A stretch of 9,216 bases of DNA from assembly GCA_963169175.1 (NCBI GenBank), contig CAUJFK010000294.1, positions 1-9,216 of the forward strand, in the 5' to 3' direction. Of this stretch, positions 1 through 6,110 are shown piece after piece. A program made the translations under genes and the position numbers. The notes beneath the pieces are model-generated. The model saw nothing but the letters and a program-made list of their open reading frames with translations, searched no databases and was not told the DNA's origin. The stretch is from Acidobacteriota bacterium (lineage in GTDB: Bacteria > Acidobacteriota > Blastocatellia > Pyrinomonadales > Pyrinomonadaceae). Within the stretch, counting starts at the first letter, position 1; every line of letters begins with the position of its first letter.

Positions 1-1
1 C

Positions 2-136
2 AAGTTTATGATAAATCAAATGGTGCTCCGCGGTGCGTCCGTTGCCACACCGGAAGGCCATAGCCGCCCGACATACCGGAACTTCTTCCACCCGCACCTA
101 AGGTGGCAGTTCAGCGGCATTCGGCTTGCCAGATAA
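2..136 (+). CDS. egtB: Ergothioneine biosynthesis protein EgtB, C-terminal end (5' partial)
   Basis: This reading frame enters the window from the left, covers 44 codons and stops at TAA 134-136. EgtB is the iron-dependent sulfoxide synthase that joins trimethylhistidine (hercynine) to a cysteine or gamma-glutamylcysteine donor in ergothioneine synthesis. The visible residues match the conserved end of its formylglycine-generating-enzyme-like domain: NQMVLRGASVATPEGH, then RPTYRNFF, then RWQFSGIRLAR at the very C-terminus. The iron-binding DinB-like half lies outside the window. The next gene is egtD, so an egtB-egtD pair is expected here and supports the call. A repeat cluster begins at the first base after the stop codon. 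The frame was found by direct translation; recognition rests on remembered family motifs, and the match is strong. Confidence 0.88.
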   Translation, partial: KFMINQMVLRGASVATPEGHSRPTYRNFFHPHLRWQFSGIRLAR

Positions 137-265
137 GTCAGTACCACCCTGCGTTAGCGGTGGGTTCCTTTAAGCCGGCTATCGCAAGAGCCCACCACTA
201 ACACAAATGGTACTGACAGGATGGCTGCCGCAAGAATCCACCCGCTAACGCACGGTGGTTCTGAC
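137..265. repeat. REP-like palindromic repeat cluster 1 (three units)
   Basis: Three related units of about 30 bp fill the egtB-egtD gap. Unit 1 (137-167) is on the + strand. Units 2 (191-217) and 3 (234-265) are inverted. Read in its own direction, a unit starts with GTCAG, then a TACCACC- or AACCACC-like arm, a core GCGTTAGC and a GGTGG arm. This folds into a hairpin: CCACC pairs with GGTGG, GC pairs with GC, and GTTA is the loop. Unit 2 is degenerate, with several C-to-T changes. Units 1 and 2 face each other and make an imperfect 81-bp palindrome (137-217). The same family recurs at 7157-7270. The cluster starts directly after the egtB stop and ends 11 bp before the egtD start, so it lies in any egtB-egtD transcript. 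Confidence 0.85.
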
Positions 266-276
266 TGATTCTTAAA

Positions 277-1254
277 ATGGAAAGCTCCACATCAACTGAA
301 CTGGGCCAATTTGCCGAGGACGTCCTGCGCGGCTTGAGTTCTACGCCGAAAACACTTTCGTCTAAATACTTCTACGACGACGAAGGCTCGCGGTTGTTCC
401 GGGAGATAATGGAGCTGCCGGAATATTACCTGACGCGGGCAGAATTAAAGATTTTTACCGAGCAGACAGAAGCGATCTGCTCCGCGTTCACCGATAACGC
501 AGGTGCGATAGACCTTATCGAACTCGGGGCCGGAGACGGTACAAAAACGGCTGTGCTTATCGATCATCTGCTTACGACGGGCATCGATTTTACCTATTCG
601 CCAATAGATATATCGCAGGAAGCGAACGATTCGCTTTCCGAAGTATTCCAATCTCGCTTCCCCGGCCTTCGGATCAGGCCGCGCACAGGCGATTACTTTA
701 AAATACTCTCGTCGCTCGAGCACAACAGCGATCGGCGAAAGGTCCTGATGTTTCTTGGCTCGAACATCGGCAATTTCACCAGCGGCAGCGCCGTTGAATT
801 CTTCCGCCGCCTGCGCGAAGTGATGGACGCGAACGACCGCCTTTTTGTCGGCTTCGACATGCAGAAAGACCCACGCGTGATCGTCGCCGCATACGACGAC
901 GAGCAAGGAGTGACGGCGGAATTTAATCTAAACTTACTGCGGCGGATCAACCGCGAACTTGGCGGTGACTTTGATCTCTCGAAATTTTCGCACTACGCTC
1001 AATACCGCCCAGCGGAGTGCTCCGCCCGGTCATTCCTCATCAGCCGCGAAAAGCAGAGCGTTCATATCAAGGCATTGAACCGCAGCTTCGAATTTGAACA
1101 ATGGGAAGCCATTTTTATGGAGATCTCGCAAAAATACACGCGGCCGATGATCGAAGACCTGGCCGCCGAAAGCGGTTTCGCGATCGGGCGGGAATTCTAC
1201 GATGAAGAGAATTTCTACATTGATTCGCTGTGGCTTCCAAGTGTGACAGACTGA
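277..1254 (+). CDS. egtD: L-histidine N(alpha)-methyltransferase EgtD
   Basis: EgtD adds three methyl groups from S-adenosylmethionine to the alpha-amino group of histidine, giving hercynine, the first step of ergothioneine synthesis. The 325-residue length is normal for the family. Visible motifs in order are PEYYLTRAE (48-56, substrate tyrosine region), the SAM loop ELGAGDGTK (82-90), D111 in SPIDIS, GDY at 138-140, GSNIGNF (161-167, with the amino-group-binding asparagine), and FNLNLLRRINRELGGDFDL (216-234). ME-I-S at 281-284 matches the Glu and Ser that grip the histidine imidazole in characterised EgtD, so histidine specificity is likely. It follows the egtB tail, separated only by the repeat cluster. 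No clear Shine-Dalgarno site precedes the ATG. A downstream start would lose conserved N-terminal sequence, so I keep this one. Confidence 0.95.
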   Translation: MESSTSTELGQFAEDVLRGLSSTPKTLSSKYFYDDEGSRLFREIMELPEYYLTRAELKIFTEQTEAICSAFTDNAGAIDLIELGAGDGTKTAVLIDHLLTTGIDFTYSPIDISQEANDSLSEVFQSRFPGLRIRPRTGDYFKILSSLEHNSDRRKVLMFLGSNIGNFTSGSAVEFFRRLREVMDANDRLFVGFDMQKDPRVIVAAYDDEQGVTAEFNLNLLRRINRELGGDFDLSKFSHYAQYRPAECSARSFLISREKQSVHIKALNRSFEFEQWEAIFMEISQKYTRPMIEDLAAESGFAIGREFYDEENFYIDSLWLPSVTD

Positions 1255-1280
1255 TAGCCTGCTTGTCCGCCGTTCGCCCG

Positions 1281-2018
1281 ATGAACACGACAATATTAAC
1301 CTTCGACACTCTCGATTCCACGAACACCGCGGCAATTCGCCAGGCTCGCGAAGGTGCGGCGGAAGGCCTTTGCATTATCGCCCGCCAGCAAACCGCTGGC
1401 CGCGGGCGGCTTGGGCGGACCTGGATAAGTGAAAAAGACGCCGGTCTTTATTTCAGCATCGTCCTCCGCCCGCGAATCGATGCTCGCTATCTGCCGCTTA
1501 TCACGCTAATGACCGGCGTTGCGGTACATGACACTCTTGTCGAGTTCGGCCTTCGCCCCGATATAAAGTGGGTCAACGATATCCACGTAAATGGCAAAAA
1601 GATCTCTGGTATCCTATCCGAAACGGCCGAAACTCCGGATGGCCTCGCTGTGATCGTCGGCATCGGCATCAATTTGCGGTCATCGAACTTTTCGCCCGAT
1701 ATCGTGGATATTGCTACATCGCTCGAACAGATTGTTGGGAAGGTCCCGATCGAAGCACTCACAGGTTCCATGATCAAATATCTTGCGTATTTTTACGATG
1801 TGCTTCAGGACACGGATGGTAGTTTCACTATCATTGACGAATGGCGGCGGCGGTCAAGTTATTTCATGGGCAAACATGTTCGCGTGTCTGTCGGAAAGGA
1901 AATGCTTACCGGCATGACCGACGGACTTGAATGGAACGGAGCACTTCGGATCAAGTGCGATGACGGAAGCATTACGATAGTGCAGGCCGGAGATGTTGAG
2001 AATCTACGAGCCTCCTAG
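1281..2018 (+). CDS. birA: Biotin--[acetyl-CoA-carboxylase] ligase, monofunctional
   Basis: This enzyme activates biotin with ATP and attaches it to the lysine of biotin carboxyl carrier protein, needed for acetyl-CoA carboxylase in fatty acid synthesis. Motifs are DSTN (12-15), RQQTAGRGRLGRTW (35-48, biotinyl-AMP loop), KWVND (97-101, usually KWPND), KKISGIL (106-112) and GIGIN (127-131). A small C-terminal beta domain follows, about 196-241. The N-terminal DNA-binding domain of E. coli BirA is absent, so this is a class I ligase and probably not a repressor. The frame is open from an ATG at 1230, which overlaps egtD. I chose 1281 because the extra 17 residues do not resemble the family and the protein proper begins with the TILTFDTLDSTN strand. 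The gap to egtD is 26 bp, so cotranscription is likely. Confidence 0.92.
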   Translation: MNTTILTFDTLDSTNTAAIRQAREGAAEGLCIIARQQTAGRGRLGRTWISEKDAGLYFSIVLRPRIDARYLPLITLMTGVAVHDTLVEFGLRPDIKWVNDIHVNGKKISGILSETAETPDGLAVIVGIGINLRSSNFSPDIVDIATSLEQIVGKVPIEALTGSMIKYLAYFYDVLQDTDGSFTIIDEWRRRSSYFMGKHVRVSVGKEMLTGMTDGLEWNGALRIKCDDGSITIVQAGDVENLRAS

Positions 2019-2120
2019 CTCCGGCCCTTATCGCTCTTGGCAATTGTCCCCTTTCTTCCCTATCCTGATATTCGTTCGGGTGCCTTGTCCGCACCGATTC
2101 GATATTAAACTTCTTTTCAA

Positions 2121-2951
2121 ATGCAACGACGACTATCTGAAATACATCCTCTGATCTACCGCTCTCGCATCGGGCAAAAGCGCTTGTTCCGGCGGATATT
2201 GGACCTTGCGGGCGGCACACGGTTCGCATCAGGCCGGAGCGAAAGCCAATTGGCATTTACGTGCAAGAAGCATCAGTCTTTGCTGCGAAGAAGGCTCGGC
2301 AACTCAGACCCGCAGCTTCAGGAGAACAAGGTAAGGAATCTGCAGATCGCATGCCCGCCGATCGACGGCCTCCTTATCAAACCGGGCGAAACATTCTCGT
2401 TCTGGGACCGAGTCGGCGAAGCGACGGCCGCAAAAGGTTATTGCGAAGGCATGCAGCTCTCTCGCGGCGAAGTGGTCCGCGGTGTTGGCGGCGGGCTTTG
2501 CCAACTCGCAAACCTGCTCTATTGGATGGCGCTCCACACGCCGCTATCGGTCGTCGAACGCCATCATCACAGCTTTGACCCTTTTCCAGATGAAAGCCGC
2601 GTCCTTCCGTTCGGCAGCGGTGCCGGAGTTTTCTATAATTACATCGATCTGCGCTTTTTTAACCCGACCGAGTTCACGTTTCAAATAAAGCTTTGGCTTA
2701 CCGCCGATCATCTAAAAGGCTCGATCCTCTCTGACCGTGAAACGCCGCACAGCTATCACGTATTCGAACGCGGGCACCGCTTTCTGCGACAGGACGGAAA
2801 GATATTTCGTGAGAATGAGATCTGGCGCGAAATAATTGACCGCCGCACCGGCAACCGCGTAGGCGAAGAAATGCTGGTCAAGAACTTCTCCGAAGTGAAA
2901 TATGAACTGAACGAGCAACAGATCACCGATCTTGCGGAAGCCCGCGCATGA
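2121..2951 (+). CDS. VanW family protein
   Basis: The protein belongs to the VanW family, named after an accessory gene of vanB-type vancomycin resistance clusters, but its biochemical role is not established. The N-terminal RRLSEIHPLIYRSRIGQKR (3-21) is the typical VanW opening. The core carries IKPGETFSFWDRVGE (86-100), KGYCEG (105-110), GVGGGLCQLANLLYW (121-135), VERHHHSFDPFP (145-156) and a YNYIDLRFFNPT stretch (172-183). Length (276 aa) fits the short cytoplasmic form, and I see no signal peptide or membrane segment. There are no vanA/B, vanH, vanX or sensor-regulator genes nearby, so there is no reason to infer glycopeptide resistance. The 102-bp gap after birA holds no convincing promoter; TTGTCC near 2085 and GATATT near 2100 are a weak possibility. 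No Shine-Dalgarno site is evident before the ATG. Confidence 0.9.
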   Translation: MQRRLSEIHPLIYRSRIGQKRLFRRILDLAGGTRFASGRSESQLAFTCKKHQSLLRRRLGNSDPQLQENKVRNLQIACPPIDGLLIKPGETFSFWDRVGEATAAKGYCEGMQLSRGEVVRGVGGGLCQLANLLYWMALHTPLSVVERHHHSFDPFPDESRVLPFGSGAGVFYNYIDLRFFNPTEFTFQIKLWLTADHLKGSILSDRETPHSYHVFERGHRFLRQDGKIFRENEIWREIIDRRTGNRVGEEMLVKNFSEVKYELNEQQITDLAEARA

Positions 2952-3155
2952 GAACGGCATTTGTTTTGTGGGCGTTCGTGTCTGCTTTTCGTCGGTTTCG
3001 TGGTTCAGAGGACCGGCTTCGCCACCACGAAACCAACAAAACGATGATCCTCAGTTGGTCCTCATCACACTTTGAACAAACCCGCAAGCTGCCGCAAAGA
3101 ACCGCGGGACCGCTTGAATATATGGTTTGTACAGTGTAGCTTTAATTAACGGTTT
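2952..3155. other. Intergenic region between vanW-family gene and the coaX cassette
   Basis: These 204 bp hold no gene I can support. A 63-codon frame (2948-3139) starts on an ATGA overlap with the VanW stop, but its product is low-complexity, recalls no family, and crosses the inverted repeat at 2994-3034. The right part is AT-richer (3114-3155) and would be the place for a promoter of the downstream cassette. TTGAAT (3114-3119) and TACAGT (3130-3135) resemble -35 and -10 boxes, but the 10-bp spacing is too short for a normal sigma-70 promoter. Confidence 0.5.
2994..3034. repeat. Perfect 11-bp inverted repeat in intergenic DNA
   Basis: GGTTTCGTGGT at 2994-3004 is the exact reverse complement of ACCACGAAACC at 3024-3034. 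The middle can add a GGC/GCC stem (3015-3017 with 3021-3023) closing a TTC loop, leaving a 10-nt bulge on the left strand. No T-run follows on either strand, so a classical intrinsic terminator is unlikely, although the site lies 43 bp after the VanW stop. The left side also repeats TTCGT at 2975, 2988 and 2997. It may be a remnant of an interspersed element or an RNA hairpin. Confidence 0.6.
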
Positions 3156-3488
3156 ATGAGCAGCGAATTTGACCAACTATCCGATTTTGAACTGGACGAT
3201 GAAGAATTTTCCGACGAACTGTCTGAGTTCGAAGAATTTGACGTTGACCTGGACGACGTTCTGGTGCGCACGGCCGTGCTGCAAAAGAACAATATGGTCG
3301 CCCTGCTCTGCATCAAAAGCGCTACCGCCGGTGCGGCCATTTGCCGCGTCGATCCTCGCGAAAATCATCCTGCCGTGCAGCTTTATGACGATCCGACCGC
3401 GGCGCTCGAATGGTTCACCAAAAGCCTGAGCACAAGCAAAAAGAACGGCTGGAGATTGGTCTATGACGGCCTTCCCCTGCAGGGTTAA
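3156..3488 (+). CDS. Small acidic protein of unknown function upstream of coaX
   Basis: I do not recognise this 110-residue protein. The first 34 residues include 17 Asp or Glu and no Lys or Arg, so this arm is probably disordered and strongly negative. The rest (about 36-110) is of ordinary composition and looks like a small folded alpha/beta domain, with VRTAVLQKNNMVALLCIK (37-54) as a likely beta pair and a YDDPTAALEWF helix region (77-87), ending NGWRLVYDGLPLQG. There is no signal peptide or membrane segment, so it is probably cytoplasmic. Its stop overlaps the coaX start as TAATG, which suggests translational coupling with CoaX. The overlap and the domain-like C-terminal part make it a real gene in my view, despite the lack of a family match. 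Confidence 0.72.
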   Translation: MSSEFDQLSDFELDDEEFSDELSEFEEFDVDLDDVLVRTAVLQKNNMVALLCIKSATAGAAICRVDPRENHPAVQLYDDPTAALEWFTKSLSTSKKNGWRLVYDGLPLQG

Positions 3489-4276
3489 TGTTCCTAGCCA
3501 TCGACATCGGCAACTCCCTTATTAAATTCGGCATTTTTGAATCTTCTGCGCTCATCGACAAATTCTCGATCCCAACCGAGCGTGATTACAGCCCGGATGA
3601 ACTTTTGTTCGGCCGCCTGCACAAAAATGGCAGCCGGTTTCTGACATATGACGCGGTTGCCGTCTCCTCGGTCGTTCCGGAATTGGACGAAACTTTTCGC
3701 AAAGCGCTCACAGCATCGTTCAACGTTATTCCGTGCTTTATCGACCATTCGTACGATTTTGGCCTGAAGATCAAATACAAACCCGCATCGGCCGCCGGGA
3801 TCGACCGCTTGATCAACGCTTCCGCCGCCGCTGAAAAGTATGGAGTGCCAGTGATTGCCTGCAGCTTTGGCACCGCGACCACATTCGACGTGGTGAACGC
3901 CAACACGGAATATCCAGGCGGCGCCATTGCCCCCGGCCTCCGCGTTCTAAGCCACGCCCTCCATCTCAAAACGGCCAAACTGCCGGAGATAAACATCACA
4001 GAACCCGAAAAGGTGATCGGCTCGACAACCGAATCATCGATCAGTTCCGGTATTTTCTTCGGATATATCGGCATGGTCGAGGGCATCCTAACGCGTATGT
4101 TCGCCGAACTCAGCTTGCGGCCGAAAGTTATTGCAACTGGCGGTCTCGCGGCTACTGTCGCCGGCAAATGCAGCCTGATCGGTATAGTTGACGAGAATTT
4201 GACCCTTGACGGCATCAGAAAGATCACCGAACGGACTGATCGAAACCGCCCCACAAAACGGACAGGCGAGCGATGA
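3488..4276 (+). CDS. coaX: Type III pantothenate kinase CoaX
   Basis: CoaX phosphorylates pantothenate with ATP, the first step of coenzyme A synthesis. The 262-residue length is typical of the ASKHA-fold type III enzymes. Motifs are the phosphate loop AIDIGNSLIKFG (4-15), GIDRLINA (104-111) with the general-base Asp at 106, FGTATTFDVVN (127-137), YPGGAIAPGL (142-151) and ATGGLA (216-221). One key position differs: the family normally has Asp just before the FGTATT segment, where it binds a monovalent cation, and here it is Ser126 (codon AGC 3863-3865). The enzyme may still work with altered cation dependence. The start overlaps the stop of the acidic protein (TAATG) and the end overlaps the DUF488 start (ATGA), so the three are probably cotranscribed. 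The C-terminal 15 residues are basic and probably not structured. Confidence 0.94.
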   Translation: MFLAIDIGNSLIKFGIFESSALIDKFSIPTERDYSPDELLFGRLHKNGSRFLTYDAVAVSSVVPELDETFRKALTASFNVIPCFIDHSYDFGLKIKYKPASAAGIDRLINASAAAEKYGVPVIACSFGTATTFDVVNANTEYPGGAIAPGLRVLSHALHLKTAKLPEINITEPEKVIGSTTESSISSGIFFGYIGMVEGILTRMFAELSLRPKVIATGGLAATVAGKCSLIGIVDENLTLDGIRKITERTDRNRPTKRTGER

Positions 4277-4725
4277 CAATTTACACGATCGGCCACGGAC
4301 GCCACGCGTTCGACTATTTTCTCGATCTGCTTCGGCAATATGAGATCGAGTTTGTCTGTGATGTGCGGAGCATTGCCCGTTCGCGCTGGCCGCAATTTAA
4401 TGGACCGGTCTTACGCGAATTGCTGAAGGAAAACAGGATAGGCTACGAGCATCTGCCGGAAACGGGCGGCCGTAACAAACCTAAACCTGAGGACCTGGCC
4501 CGCGGCCTCGACCGGATAATTGAGATCGCATCAGAGGTACGCACCGTAATGATGTGTTCCGAATCGCAGCCGCTCTCCCATCACAAAATACCCCGCGCCA
4601 ACTGCCATCGCGTCGGCATGCTCTCACCCATGCTGCGAACTCGCGGCGTCGTGCGTATCATTCATATTTTGCCAAATGGCTCCGAGATCGAGTTAGATGA
4701 ATCGGCACTGACCTGGACGTGGTGA
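4273..4725 (+). CDS. DUF488 domain-containing protein
   Basis: This 150-residue protein has the DUF488 pattern: an N-terminal TIGHGRHAFDYF (5-16), CDVRSIARSRWPQFN (29-43), a middle IGYEHLPETGG (56-66), MMCSE (93-97), CHR (111-113) and a terminal V-R-I-I-H-I strand (127-132). The conserved Asp, Arg, Cys, Glu and CHR residues look like an active or metal site, but the family has no firmly established function. One oddity is the segment between CSE and CHR: homologues I recall have only a few residues after the proline, whereas about ten stand here (LSHHKIPRAN), including two extra histidines. It overlaps coaX by ATGA, so it is likely translationally coupled and cytoplasmic. It is followed by the AT-rich repeat region at 4740-4817. 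Confidence 0.87.
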   Translation: MTIYTIGHGRHAFDYFLDLLRQYEIEFVCDVRSIARSRWPQFNGPVLRELLKENRIGYEHLPETGGRNKPKPEDLARGLDRIIEIASEVRTVMMCSESQPLSHHKIPRANCHRVGMLSPMLRTRGVVRIIHILPNGSEIELDESALTWTW

Positions 4726-4739
4726 TAGGCAAAGGCGAA

Positions 4740-4817
4740 ATTGTTAAATGTACATTGGCCTCTCGCGGCTTCGTTCCAATCAACCAATTTACAATTGCCA
4801 ATATATCAATTAACAAT
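4740..4817. repeat. Imperfect inverted repeat with phased CAAT repeats before the glycosylase gene
   Basis: The 90-bp gap between DUF488 and the glycosylase is AT-rich, unlike its neighbours. TTGTTAAATGTACATTGG (4741-4758) is mirrored, with one extra base and a few mismatches, by CCAATATATCAATTAACAA (4798-4816). The outer 8 bp (4740-4747 with 4810-4817) match exactly. Inside and through the right arm, CAAT occurs at 4777, 4785, 4792, 4799, 4807 and 4814, spaced 8, 7, 7, 8 and 7 bp. The last CAAT contains the first two bases of the chosen start codon. If transcribed, the arms could pair and mask the start. It could also be a small mobile or repeat element. Confidence 0.6.
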
Positions 4818-5472
4818 GAAGCGCCTGAACGCGACATCATTAAAAAATGCAACCGTCCGCCTGGCGTGCGAACACCCTGAACTTGAACAGGTTTATCGTA
4901 CCTACGGTACGCCGCCGCTATGGGGCCGCGAGCCGGGATTTGCGACCTTGCTGCAGATCATTCTTGAACAACAGGTGTCGCTCGCATCGGCCAAGGCGTG
5001 TTTCGATAAACTCACCGCACACGTTGGGGAAGTTTCGCCAGACACATTGCTTACATTAAACGACATTGAATTGAAAACGATTGGCTTTAGCCGGCAAAAG
5101 GCAGCGTATGCACGGCATTTATCAGAGGCCGTCATTGAGAAACGCCTCGATCTAGACACTCTCGCCACGCTGCCGGACACCGACGTTAAGGCAGAGCTGA
5201 CCAAACTAAAGGGTGTCGGCGAGTGGACCAGCGACATCTATTTGCTGATGGCTCTGCGGCGCCCGGACGTGATGCCGAAAGGCGACATCGCTCTCCACGC
5301 TGCATATCAAAAATTGGCCGGCCTTGATGAGCGTCCGGCCTCGGAAGAGTTCATCGCAATTGCCGAGAAATGGAAACCGTTCCGCTCGGTTGCCGCCCGG
5401 CTGTTGTGGCATTTTTATCTGTCGGAGAAACGCCTGCGGTCGAGCGGACCTGTTGTACAATGGCGACAATGA
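4816..5472 (+). CDS. DNA-3-methyladenine glycosylase II-like protein (HhH-GPD, AlkA family)
   Basis: This is a helix-hairpin-helix DNA glycosylase that would remove alkylated bases such as 3-methyladenine, starting base excision repair. Family features in the 218-residue product are FATLLQIILEQQVSLASA (42-59, the conserved QQ helix), TIGFSRQKAAYA (88-99), the helix-hairpin-helix LTKLKGVGEWTSDIYLLMAL (128-147), and D157 in PKGDIAL, the expected catalytic aspartate. WKPFRSVAARLLWHFY (186-201) closes the domain. The length fits the short AlkA form without E. coli's N-terminal domain. The frame is also open from 4741, but those 25 residues are encoded by the AT-rich repeat and look unlike protein; MKRLNATSLK from 4816 is a better start. 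Its stop overlaps the next start as ATGA. Confidence 0.91.
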   Translation: MKRLNATSLKNATVRLACEHPELEQVYRTYGTPPLWGREPGFATLLQIILEQQVSLASAKACFDKLTAHVGEVSPDTLLTLNDIELKTIGFSRQKAAYARHLSEAVIEKRLDLDTLATLPDTDVKAELTKLKGVGEWTSDIYLLMALRRPDVMPKGDIALHAAYQKLAGLDERPASEEFIAIAEKWKPFRSVAARLLWHFYLSEKRLRSSGPVVQWRQ

Positions 5473-6020
5473 GAATTTTGGACGTAGGCTGCGGCGCCAA
5501 CAAATTTGAAGGTGCGATAGGCCTTGACAACAACCCGCGCACAGCCGCTGATGTTATCCATGACCTGGGCGACGTGCCGTATCCATTCACGGACAACGAA
5601 TTCGATCTCGTCGTCTCGCGGCATGTTATTGAACATGTGCCGGACGTAATGGCCTTCGTTGGCGAACTTTACCGTGTCACCAAACACGGCGGCACCATCC
5701 GCCTCGTCACGCCTCACTATACGAACCCCGACTGGGCAACCGATCCGACACATCGAAATCATTTCAATTCATACAGTTTTAACACCTTTATGCCCGAACG
5801 GGCCGTTTTCGATTTTTATACTGATATCCAGCTGAAACCGCTGAAAACGTATGTTTCGCTGCTAAACTTGTGGCGTGCGTTCGGCTTCGAATTCGCCGTT
5901 AATCTGGACCAAAGATCGCCAGGATTTCGCTTCCTGAGAAAGTTTTGGGAACATTATCTGAGCTGTATCGTTCGGGGAAAGGAGCTGCACTTTGAATTTG
6001 AGGTGATCAAAATGCTTTGA
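5469..6020 (+). CDS. Class I SAM-dependent methyltransferase (methyltransferase type 11)
   Basis: The 183-residue product starts immediately with SAM motif I, RILDVGCGANKF (2-13), followed by the acidic end of the second strand, GLDNNP (18-23). Motif II is FDLVVSRHVIEHVPD (45-59) and the post-motif strand is HGGTIRLVTPHY (73-84). A DPTHRNHFNSYSFN segment (92-105) is a substrate-side feature I have seen in methyltransferases near sugar and cell-surface genes, but the substrate here is unknown. The ATG at 5469 overlaps the glycosylase stop as ATGA, which is why I prefer it. ATG 5460 (adding MAT) is also possible, and longer starts read through the glycosylase gene and add unconserved sequence. 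It is likely cytoplasmic and coupled to the glycosylase, without an evident functional link. Confidence 0.88.
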   Translation: MRILDVGCGANKFEGAIGLDNNPRTAADVIHDLGDVPYPFTDNEFDLVVSRHVIEHVPDVMAFVGELYRVTKHGGTIRLVTPHYTNPDWATDPTHRNHFNSYSFNTFMPERAVFDFYTDIQLKPLKTYVSLLNLWRAFGFEFAVNLDQRSPGFRFLRKFWEHYLSCIVRGKELHFEFEVIKML

Positions 6021-6098
6021 ACTGTCAACCGAAGATAGCAAACTATTTCAACCATTTAGGTCATCTGTACACGTGGATTGTCGGATAAAATGTATTTC

Positions 6099-6104
6099 GA
6101 GGGA
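6099..6104 (+). promoter_or_regulatory. Shine-Dalgarno site that decides the start at 6111
   Basis: GAGGGA lies 6 bp before ATG 6111. It is one of the few clear ribosome binding sites in the window. It favours 6111 over the in-frame ATG at 6078, which has no such site and would put 11 polar residues before the signal peptide. Confidence 0.7.
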
Positions 6105-6110
6105 TTGAAG

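Noticed and set aside
137..265. CRISPR-like array
   Set aside because: Units are self-complementary, in mixed orientation, imperfect and irregularly spaced, without unique equal-length spacers or cas genes.
1568..1822. 84-codon + strand frame within birA
   Set aside because: Shadow of the biotin ligase in another frame, with no recognisable motif.
2121..2951. Vancomycin resistance locus
   Set aside because: The VanW-family protein alone does not indicate resistance. No van ligase, dehydrogenase, dipeptidase or two-component genes are nearby, and the family is common in non-resistant bacteria.
2994..3034. Rho-independent terminator of the VanW gene
   Set aside because: The stem is good, but no T-run follows on either strand and the left strand must bulge 10 nt.
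2948..3139. 63-codon frame starting on ATGA overlap with the VanW gene
   Set aside because: The overlap is suggestive, but the product is low-complexity, recalls no family, and the frame runs through the inverted repeat at 2994-3034. More likely intergenic.
3586..4395. 269-codon minus-strand frame opposite coaX
   Set aside because: Long but antisense to a clear coaX with all its motifs, and the translation is rich in Arg, Ser and Pro as expected of an antisense shadow.
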